From Deltaproteobacteria bacterium (GTDB lineage: Bacteria; Desulfobacterota; Desulfobulbia; Desulfobulbales; BM004): 7,805 bases of DNA. Made by a program: the position numbers and the translations under genes. Positions 1 to 5,682 of this stretch are shown in pieces. Each line of letters begins with the position of its first letter. The stretch's first letter is position 1. The DNA lies in assembly GCA_019313095.1 (NCBI GenBank), contig JAFDBU010000173.1:1-7805 (forward strand). The letters are read 5' to 3'. Below the pieces are notes generated by a model that was given only the letters and a program-made list of their open reading frames with translations, was not told the origin of the DNA and ran no database searches.

Positions 1-1032
1 AAGCAGAAAGACGACCCAGGCAATATATATCCAGAGAAAAAAAAGGGGCAGGGTGGCAAACGAACCGTATATGGCATTATACCTGGCAACACCGATTTGC
101 AGTTTCACATACATGATCTGGACCCAAAACCAGGTGATTCCACCAAAAAGGCCACCTGCAAAGGCAGGCAGATACCCGACCCGGATATTGGGAAGAAACT
201 GATACAACAGCGAAAAGGTCAGGACAAGCACAACAACAGGGATAGCTTTGAAAAAAAGTTTTTCCAGCCAGAGTACGGGCAGAATGCTTTGAATATGGGC
301 ATGCAGGCTTGGGCTTTGCAGGGCTGCCGAAGCAGCCAGGGCTAGATTGACGCTGAGCGGCAGCAGGATCATCAGGGACATATAGTCAATGATCTTCCGT
401 CCCAGAGCACGGCCGGTGGTTGTCTGCCAGATGGCATTCATGGACTGTTCAATACTGCCAAGGACACTCAGGGCGGCAAGAACCATGCCGATTATGCCGA
501 TGGTGCCAAGAGTGGTAAAATCCGTACGGTCAACGTAATCAAAGATTTGATCAACGGCCCGCCGCAGGTGGGAAGTAAGTTCAACAGGCTGCTCTTTTAC
601 TGTTGCGGGTGCATTCTCTGTTTTTGATTTTAGCGGAGGCAGGCTTATGGCTTTTTTTTCACTATCCGCCCGTGGTGTTTCAACGGTCGGAGCGCTGTCA
701 ATATCATCGGAATCGGTATTAAACTGTTCGATAAAGCTATAGGCAGCCTGCCGCATCTGGTCTCCGGCACCCAAACCTTTGAGAACCGCTGTTCCCAAGG
801 CAAGCATGGGGACAAGGGAAAGGACAACCGTAAAGGTCAGGGCACTCGCCCGCAATGTGATTCGGTCATCCTTGGACTCGCGCACAACAATAAAAATGAC
901 ACGCAGAATCCCACGCAGCAGACGCAGCCCCCTAGCGTCATCAGGTTTTTCTTTCTGCCAGACCCAGTCGCTGAATTTTTGCCAGTTCAAGCTTATAGTG
1001 TCGTTCAGCGTAATTTTCTGTCTGTGAGTCAT
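1..1032 (-). CDS. YihY/BrkB-family inner-membrane protein, 3' end cut by window edge
   Basis: The reverse strand reads open for 344 codons from ATG at 1032 to the window edge, so the C-terminus is missing. Family features are clear. There is an R-A-S-A-L-T-F start of the first core helix (residues 61-85), then the N-A-I-W-Q stretch (199-203), helices near 174-192, 217-236, 263-280 and 285-305, and the closing Y-N-A-I-Y-G-S-F-A-T-L-P-L-F-F-L-W-I-Y segment (318-336). That last motif is a hallmark of this family (formerly mislabelled RNase BN). Its function is unsettled; family members are polytopic inner-membrane proteins. Residues about 104-150 are a charged, Pro/Asp/Lys-rich insertion between the first and second core helices, which looks unusual. 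The start is the first ATG after an upstream in-frame TGA, but its ribosome binding site is weak. It lies 47 bases after the AsmA-family gene on the same strand, so the two are probably one operon. Family assignment is strong; role is unknown. Confidence 0.93.
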   Translation of the reverse strand, partial: MTHRQKITLNDTISLNWQKFSDWVWQKEKPDDARGLRLLRGILRVIFIVVRESKDDRITLRASALTFTVVLSLVPMLALGTAVLKGLGAGDQMRQAAYSFIEQFNTDSDDIDSAPTVETPRADSEKKAISLPPLKSKTENAPATVKEQPVELTSHLRRAVDQIFDYVDRTDFTTLGTIGIIGMVLAALSVLGSIEQSMNAIWQTTTGRALGRKIIDYMSLMILLPLSVNLALAASAALQSPSLHAHIQSILPVLWLEKLFFKAIPVVVLVLTFSLLYQFLPNIRVGYLPAFAGGLFGGITWFWVQIMYVKLQIGVARYNAIYGSFATLPLFFLWIYIAWVVFLL

Positions 1033-1079
1033 TCTACTGTTTTCAGTTCGCAGCCCTTGATGTCAGCCTGCTGGAAAGC

Positions 1080-2846
1080 TTATCTGCCGAACAGGCCTTT
1101 GATAATGTTTTCAGGTGATTTTTCTTCACCTGAACCCTGTCCGGAACTGTCCAGTTGTTTTATAATCTCTTTCCCGATAGATTTCTGCAGCTGATCCTGG
1201 ACACCTTTCATATCCAGGGCAGGCCTCGGACTTTTCAAACTGCCAGCCAGCTTGAGATGCAGCGTAGTGGCGCCCTGTTCGTCAGTCAGGTACTTGGCAA
1301 AAGAGGCCCGTGATTTCAGTTTGTCAGCCAGGGCCGGAGATAGATGAAAGGTCAGAGGCAGGTCCAGGCTGCCGTCGAGACCGATGGTGCCTTCACCTTC
1401 AGCGTTAAGATCATCACCCGTAAGACCAGTCTTAATTTTAACCTTGCCTCCCTCCAGTATTTTAAAGGTGCCTGAAATATTTTTATAACTGATATTATTA
1501 AGCTCCTGCAGACCGAGCAGGTTGGAAATTGACATTGATGCCGGTGTTCCCTTTATAGTCCCGTCGGTGAGGTTGAAGGAGCCATCCGCAGTGAGGACCT
1601 TGCTTATCTGCTCCCAACTTGTTCCTGCTCCGGAGAAATTGACAGCAGACTGGAGTGAGCCGCTGAACATGCCTTCAAGTTTCTGCATGAGGGCGGAACT
1701 GAAATCACCGGCCTGTAATGACTGCAGCCCCAGTTTGCCATCATAGGCAAGATCGGGCTGGTTTAGGTCAACGGTTAGGTTGGAATCAACTTTACCGCCG
1801 TAGGCACTGGCAGACAGTTCGTTGACCGTCAGAATGCCATTAGCCAGGTTGAAGGCCATATTAAAATTATTTGCGGCAAGTCCTTTGTAGATTGCCTTGT
1901 CAACCTTCAGTGTACCCTTTGCTACCAAGCCCGGAGGCAGTGACTCGGCAATGACTTCGCCTGACTTTGTTTTTGGGGGCTGTGTTTTTTGTGGTTTGCC
2001 TGCCTTCGTTTTCGGCAGTCCGGCAACCATGCCAAGGAGTTTGTCAATATTTAGGGATTTGCTGCTGACAGCAATTGTGGCATTGGGTGACTGCAGATAG
2101 CTTTTTACGTCTGCCTCAGTATGGACCTGTTCGCCCTCAAGAACTGTGTCAAGAACTATATCAACATCCTGCCGGTTTAGATTGCCTTTACCGTTCAGTT
2201 TGACTTGAGCGGCGCCGTGGGAAACTGCAGCATTAAAATCAAAAGAGCCGCTGAAATGTAGATCCTGCATGGTGCGGCCCAGGGCCACGTTAAGTTTGGC
2301 GCTGCTTGTGGCATCAACCGATGGGATTTCATTCAGCTGGTCGTGGATCTCAATCCGGGCCTTATTCAGTATTATCTGATCAATGGTGAGGGCAAGCGGC
2401 AGGGCAGCTGATGCCGGCTTGGGTTTTTCCGCTTTACTCTGCTGTTTTTCTTCAGAGAGAACAGCCAGGGTTGAAAAATTGAATTTACCGTTTTTATTCC
2501 TATTTATGCGGACAGCTGGTTCATCAAACCGTATTTCACTGATGATGAGTTTTTTCTGCAGCAGCGGCAGCAGATCATAACTGAGAACAAAAGCTTTGGT
2601 ACTGACAAAGTCGGTTGATTTGTCAGTTTCCTTGATGAGAAAATCATGGATAGTAATACCGGACAACAAGCCTATTTTGATATCACCTATGGCAACATCC
2701 CGGCCCAATGCATCTTCAGCCTGGGGTATGATAAGTGCCTTGACACGTTCTTCAGTGAGGTAATAGTGCACAAAAGCCATAAGACCAACAATTACAACAA
2801 CGACCAATACAACGATTATGCCCAGAACTTTGCCAAATTTGCCCAT
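1080..2846 (-). CDS. AsmA-family envelope protein
   Basis: This encodes 588 residues ending in TAA. Residues 7-29 form one N-terminal membrane anchor, with almost no cytoplasmic tail. The rest would be periplasmic, as in AsmA proteins, which are tied to outer-membrane assembly and lipid homeostasis. After the anchor comes the typical AsmA opening (residues 30-120: a short helix, then G-R-D-V-A-I-G-D-I-K and a D-E-P-A-V-R-I-N-R-N-K-N-G-K-F-N-F strand pair). Two Lys/Pro-rich linkers (about 132-148 and 278-295) separate repeated beta-strand blocks. The AsmA C-terminal region is at about 415-545, with D-G-S-F-N-L-T-D-G-T-I-K-G and a G-x-G-T-I-G-L-D-G-S-L-D-L-P-L strand. The tail ends in I-I-K-G-L-F-G-R, a common ending in bacterial AsmA-like proteins. 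A TTG lies 18 bases upstream in frame, but ATG at 2846 is preferred because GGAG sits 8 bases before it. The gene probably leads the operon with the YihY/BrkB gene. The exact lipid or partner cannot be read from sequence. Confidence 0.9.
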   Translation of the reverse strand: MGKFGKVLGIIVVLVVVVIVGLMAFVHYYLTEERVKALIIPQAEDALGRDVAIGDIKIGLLSGITIHDFLIKETDKSTDFVSTKAFVLSYDLLPLLQKKLIISEIRFDEPAVRINRNKNGKFNFSTLAVLSEEKQQSKAEKPKPASAALPLALTIDQIILNKARIEIHDQLNEIPSVDATSSAKLNVALGRTMQDLHFSGSFDFNAAVSHGAAQVKLNGKGNLNRQDVDIVLDTVLEGEQVHTEADVKSYLQSPNATIAVSSKSLNIDKLLGMVAGLPKTKAGKPQKTQPPKTKSGEVIAESLPPGLVAKGTLKVDKAIYKGLAANNFNMAFNLANGILTVNELSASAYGGKVDSNLTVDLNQPDLAYDGKLGLQSLQAGDFSSALMQKLEGMFSGSLQSAVNFSGAGTSWEQISKVLTADGSFNLTDGTIKGTPASMSISNLLGLQELNNISYKNISGTFKILEGGKVKIKTGLTGDDLNAEGEGTIGLDGSLDLPLTFHLSPALADKLKSRASFAKYLTDEQGATTLHLKLAGSLKSPRPALDMKGVQDQLQKSIGKEIIKQLDSSGQGSGEEKSPENIIKGLFGR

Positions 2847-2854
2847 ATTTATAA

Positions 2855-2858
2855 CTCC
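2855..2858 (-). promoter_or_regulatory. Ribosome binding site of the AsmA-family gene
   Basis: GGAG on the minus strand stands 8 bases before ATG at 2846. It decides the start in favour of this ATG over the in-frame TTG at 2864, which would place the GGAG inside the coding region. Confidence 0.7.
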
Positions 2859-2895
2859 AATCAATTTTTTTACTGGTTGGGAAGTAAGTATCTCA

Positions 2896-2912
2896 AGCTG
2901 AACCTTCAGGCT
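2896..2912. repeat. Short interrupted palindrome upstream of the AsmA-family gene
   Basis: CTGAA-CC-TTCAG (2898-2909) is a perfect 5-base inverted repeat. It extends by two further pairs (AG with CT) if one G at 2910 is bulged. It lies about 50 bases before the AsmA-family start, so it could be an operator or a leader hairpin in that transcript. It is short enough to be chance. Confidence 0.3.
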
Positions 2913-2917
2913 GTTAA

Positions 2918-2986
2918 TGAAACGATTACGACATGAAGGGTGGTAGTGTTTTTTTATGCAATCTTTACCGTAGTTTTATCGTTTCA
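2918..2986. repeat. 9-base inverted repeat, widely spaced
   Basis: TGAAACGAT at 2918-2926 is exactly inverted as ATCGTTTCA at 2978-2986, with 51 bases between. Two more pairs match outside the arms after one mismatch. The arrangement would suit two half-sites for a dimeric regulator in the divergent region, but no known regulator is recognised and chance is not excluded. Confidence 0.35.
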
Positions 2987-3070
2987 ATATATTCTTATAT
3001 TCTAATGTATTTAAGAAGAGTTAGTATATAAATTCAGCATATCATGCCGATAAAATAACACAAATTTATT

Positions 3071-3130
3071 TTAAGAGCTTTACTTATCCATAACTATCAT
3101 TAATATTATTTATATTGATAAAGCTCATAA
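3071..3130. repeat. 12-base imperfect inverted repeat upstream of the lipoprotein gene
   Basis: TTAAGAGCTTTA (3071-3082) is inverted as TAAAGCTCATAA (3119-3130), matching at 11 of 12 positions, around a 36-base very AT-rich centre. It ends 60 bases before the lipoprotein ATG. It may be an operator pair spanning the promoter, or a large hairpin in the leader if transcription begins further upstream. Both readings are inference. Confidence 0.35.
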
Positions 3131-3180
3131 TGACTTCATTTTGTTTATGACAAATTGCTAACGCTTTTAAAACCACAATG

Positions 3181-3185
3181 GGAGG
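3181..3185 (+). promoter_or_regulatory. Strong ribosome binding site of the lipoprotein gene
   Basis: GGAGG stands 5 bases before ATG at 3191. It fixes the start there rather than at the in-frame TTG 36 bases upstream, and the resulting protein begins directly with a lipoprotein signal peptide. Confidence 0.85.
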
Positions 3186-3190
3186 ATTTC

Positions 3191-4063
3191 ATGAAAAGGT
3201 TACTGCTTGTCTTTGTTGCCCTGTTTTTTTTGCTGTCAGGTTGTGCTGCCAGGGAAGATCAGATGGCAGGTCATTCCGCTGAAATGGAAGGAATGACAGA
3301 AGGTCACGGACATGGGGATGTTAAGGTGACCAAACATTTTGACGAAAGCCTGACAAAACTGACTGACAACAATCTCTACAGTCTGGAGCTTGTAATCCCT
3401 GATGAACACTTGAAAATGGGAGTCAACACTGTGGAAATAATAGTTCATCACAGCACAGGCGGAGACGTAGCCCAGGCTGATGTAACCGTAACGCCATGGA
3501 TGCCGAGCATGGGGCATGGAGTCATGGAAAAACCGGTTGTAATGGAAAGAGGCGGCGGTCTTTATTCAGTTGAAAACGTTGTTTTATCCATGACCGGACA
3601 TTGGCAGCTGCAGGTAAAAGTTGCCAAAGACGATAAAACGGATGAAGCGGTCTTTGATTTTCCGGAGATCAAGGCCATGGGGCATGAACATGCCATGATG
3701 CATGCACCGCCGCCAAAGGATCTTGACTACGCGACAGAGAAAATGACGGTCAACGATATTTTTAAAGTATCTTACAAGAGTACTGGCGGCTTGATCAGGA
3801 TCAACAGGATACACAGCTGGGAATTAACGATCAGGGATGCGGATGGACAACCGGTAAATAATGCCAAGGTGACTGTAGTCGGTGATATGCCTGAGCACGG
3901 ACACGGACTGCCAACCCAGCCTGAGGTCTTTAACATGGGGGTCGGTGGTTTCTACCGGATAGACGGTATGAAATTCCAGATGCCGGGATGGTGGGTTGTA
4001 ACCATAAATGTCATGGCCGACGGTGTGCATGACGCCGTTTCCTTCAACCTGGATGTTCTGTAA
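3191..4063 (+). CDS. Met/His-rich lipoprotein with two YtkA/FixH-like domains
   Basis: The protein has 290 residues. It opens with a lipoprotein signal peptide: M-K-R, a hydrophobic run at 4-15 and the lipobox L-S-G-C with the lipidated Cys18. Ala19 follows the Cys, so inner-membrane retention is not signalled by the enterobacterial Asp rule. A Met/His-rich stretch (25-42) comes next. Two copies of the same beta-sandwich-like unit follow. The first (about 60-160) has W-M-P-S-M-G-H-G at 103-110 and G-L-Y-S-V then M-T-G-H-W at 134-138. The second (about 185-290) has M-P-E-H-G-H-G at 233-239 and G-F-Y-R-I then M-P-G-W-W at 264-268. This MPxxGHG...GxY...MxGxW pattern is that of YtkA-like/FixH-like domains. 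A second Met/His cluster (163-171) links them. The residues suggest copper binding, but no metal has been shown. It is followed after 23 bases by the di-heme enzyme, so joint action is likely. Confidence 0.88.
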   Translation: MKRLLLVFVALFFLLSGCAAREDQMAGHSAEMEGMTEGHGHGDVKVTKHFDESLTKLTDNNLYSLELVIPDEHLKMGVNTVEIIVHHSTGGDVAQADVTVTPWMPSMGHGVMEKPVVMERGGGLYSVENVVLSMTGHWQLQVKVAKDDKTDEAVFDFPEIKAMGHEHAMMHAPPPKDLDYATEKMTVNDIFKVSYKSTGGLIRINRIHSWELTIRDADGQPVNNAKVTVVGDMPEHGHGLPTQPEVFNMGVGGFYRIDGMKFQMPGWWVVTINVMADGVHDAVSFNLDVL

Positions 4064-4086
4064 AGGTAAGAATGTGAGAAGCTGAT

Positions 4087-5355
4087 ATGAAAAAACGTAT
4101 ATGGCGATTTATTGGAGCAGCCACGGCAGCAGGTCTGCTTTTAAGCTTCATGAATATGATGAATCCGGATTCGGCCCGGTCAATGGATCAGCATACCTGG
4201 ACGGACCGTGAAAAGTTAGTGCTGCGCTCCCTGTGGCTGGGATCACTGGACCCATTGCCTGTTGATCCTTCCAATAAGTACTCGGATAATCCCAGGGCGG
4301 CGGCACTTGGTAAAAAATTGTTTTTCGAGGATAAATTCAGCGGCAATCAAAAGGTTTCCTGTGCCACCTGCCACCGGGAAGATTACTTCTTTACCGATAA
4401 TCTGCCTCAGTCCCACGGTATGGATATCACGCCGCGAAGATCCATGCCTTTAATCGGTGTTGCATACAACAGCTGGTTTTTCTGGGACGGCCGGACAGAC
4501 AGCCTGTGGTCTCAGGCTTTGGGGCCTATTGAGAACAAACTGGAACATGGCATCTCACGCACCATGAGCGCCTATATAATCGGTAAATATTATCGAAGGG
4601 AGTACGAAGAAGTTTTCGGGGCACTGCCTGATTTTATGGAGGATACCTTTCCGCAGCATGCCCGGCCGGCGCTTGATGATCCCGAAGCCTTGAAGGCCTG
4701 GATCCTTATGACACCTGAACAGCGGGCCGAGGTGAACAGGGTATATGTCAATATGGGCAAAGCCATTGGGGCTTTTGTCAGGACCATATTGCCAGAGCCG
4801 TCACCTTTTGATATCTATGTCGAACAGATAGTTTCTGGAAAACCGCTGAAAAGCCGGATGGCTTTGACTGATAATGAGGCAAGAGGCCTGAGATTGTTCA
4901 TCGGCAAAGCCAAATGCACCAACTGTCACAACGGCCCCCTGTTTACAAATGGTGATTTTCATAATCTTGGCGTGCCTCCGAAAGATGAGAAAAAACCTGA
5001 CAAAGGCCGTGCCGCAGCAATTACCCAGGTCTTAAGCAGTGAATTTAACTGTTTTGGGAAATACAGTGATGCCAGGTCGGAACAATGCCTCCAGCTCAGA
5101 TTTATCGAGACCTCTGAGGAGAAATATACAGGCGCTTTTAAGACCCCCACTTTAAGAAATGTGACTGAAAGGCCTCCTTATATGCACGCCGGTCAATTTG
5201 CCACCGTCCGTGAAGTTCTGGAGTTTTACCGGAGCAAAGCCCAGAATCCTGAACTGGGGCATGACAAGCTGACTGACGAAGAGCTTGACCAGCTTGAAGC
5301 TTTTCTGCATGCTTTGAGCAGTCCGCTGAAAAGCCTGCAGACTGATGAAAAATAA
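4087..5355 (+). CDS. Di-heme cytochrome c peroxidase/MauG-family protein
   Basis: The 422-residue product starts with M-K-K-R and a hydrophobic segment (8-25) that exports it to the periplasm; no clean cleavage site is obvious, so it may stay anchored. Two heme c sites are present: C-A-T-C-H at 92-96 and C-T-N-C-H at 277-281. Other family marks are L-G-K-K-L-F-F-E-D (74-82), F-F-W-D-G-R (131-136) with Q-A-L-G-P-I just after, and F-K-T-P-T-L-R-N with P-P-Y-M-H-A-G (351-369). In this family the N-terminal heme is the reaction site and the C-terminal heme the electron-transfer site, with Met (peroxidases) or Tyr (MauG) as its distal ligand. Tyr365 and Met366 are both present in the last motif, so the type cannot be settled by eye. 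Cys322 and Cys334 are extra and could form a disulfide. A weak site, GAGAAG, lies 5 bases before the ATG. It could remove peroxide or oxidise a partner protein, the upstream lipoprotein being the obvious candidate. Confidence 0.93.
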   Translation: MKKRIWRFIGAATAAGLLLSFMNMMNPDSARSMDQHTWTDREKLVLRSLWLGSLDPLPVDPSNKYSDNPRAAALGKKLFFEDKFSGNQKVSCATCHREDYFFTDNLPQSHGMDITPRRSMPLIGVAYNSWFFWDGRTDSLWSQALGPIENKLEHGISRTMSAYIIGKYYRREYEEVFGALPDFMEDTFPQHARPALDDPEALKAWILMTPEQRAEVNRVYVNMGKAIGAFVRTILPEPSPFDIYVEQIVSGKPLKSRMALTDNEARGLRLFIGKAKCTNCHNGPLFTNGDFHNLGVPPKDEKKPDKGRAAAITQVLSSEFNCFGKYSDARSEQCLQLRFIETSEEKYTGAFKTPTLRNVTERPPYMHAGQFATVREVLEFYRSKAQNPELGHDKLTDEELDQLEAFLHALSSPLKSLQTDEK

Positions 5356-5384
5356 TTATCCCGTACACGATCAGGATAAAAGAC

Positions 5385-5600
5385 ATGGAAAAATTTATCG
5401 ATTCTCTGCCGTGGGGTCTGCTCATTATAGCCTGCCTGACCCTGGGGCTGGCACCCTATAATCCGCCCCATTTTCTTGAAAAACTGCAAATGCTCTTCAA
5501 GGGACGCCTGGTACGTCCCATTGACTGGTTTGATTTTTTCATGCACGGCATACCGTGGTTTCTGCTTATTTTAAAAGCTGTATTCAGCGTTAAGAAGTAA
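5385..5600 (+). CDS. Small two-helix membrane protein
   Basis: A 71-residue protein is encoded 29 bases after the di-heme gene, with AGGA 8 bases before the ATG. Hydrophobic helices lie at about 9-24 and 51-68. Between them is a loop with P-P-H, E-K-L-Q-M-L and G-R-L-V-R-P-I-D-W-F-D. Both ends carry charged residues, and the C-terminus ends in V-K-K. From memory, short proteins with this P-x-H...EKLxMLxxGxLxxPIDWFD pattern are widespread in Proteobacteria. Some carry the label RND transporter, which the sequence does not support because 71 residues cannot form such a pump. Function is unknown. Spacing and strand suggest it belongs to the operon with the lipoprotein and the di-heme protein. 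Good coding signs are the ribosome binding site, the balanced helix-loop-helix layout and the TAA stop. Confidence 0.82.
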   Translation: MEKFIDSLPWGLLIIACLTLGLAPYNPPHFLEKLQMLFKGRLVRPIDWFDFFMHGIPWFLLILKAVFSVKK

Positions 5601-5682
5601 GTGTTGCCGGGTTGCCATATCCGGCCTGCTTTATCCGTTTTTATACTGTATTTAAAAACTGCAGACTGCTCCGCATCAGCCT

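Larger units (their letters stand above)
2847..3190. other. AT-rich divergent intergenic region
   Basis: This 344-base gap separates two divergently transcribed units and should contain promoters for both. It is much richer in A and T than the genes, above all from about 2980 to 3175. No convincing ORF was found in it. Several weak sigma-70-like combinations exist on both strands (for example TTTACT at 3079 with TAATAT at 3101), but in DNA this AT-rich such matches are expected by chance, so no promoter is called. Three inverted repeats inside the gap are listed separately. The first real plus-strand signal is the strong ribosome binding site at 3181. Confidence 0.75.

Noticed and set aside
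97..345. Plus-strand 82-codon ORF
   Set aside because: It is a shadow of the YihY/BrkB gene, which carries well-conserved helices on the opposite strand.
1..1032. Ribonuclease BN function for the YihY/BrkB protein
   Set aside because: The old rbn label for this family was a misassignment. The protein is a polytopic membrane protein with no nuclease motif.
2646..2936. Plus-strand ORF of 96 codons over the start of the AsmA-family gene
   Set aside because: It is antisense to a clear membrane anchor and AsmA opening, has no family features and lacks a ribosome binding site.
5606..5640. Terminator after the small membrane-protein gene (GCCGG-N10-CCGGC)
   Set aside because: The stem has only 5 pairs with a 10-base loop, and the T run comes about 12 bases too late for an intrinsic terminator.
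5642..5647. TATACT as a -10 box for the YdbH-like gene
   Set aside because: No acceptable -35 element lies 16-18 bases upstream, and there is no extended -10 TG. It remains a bare hexamer match.
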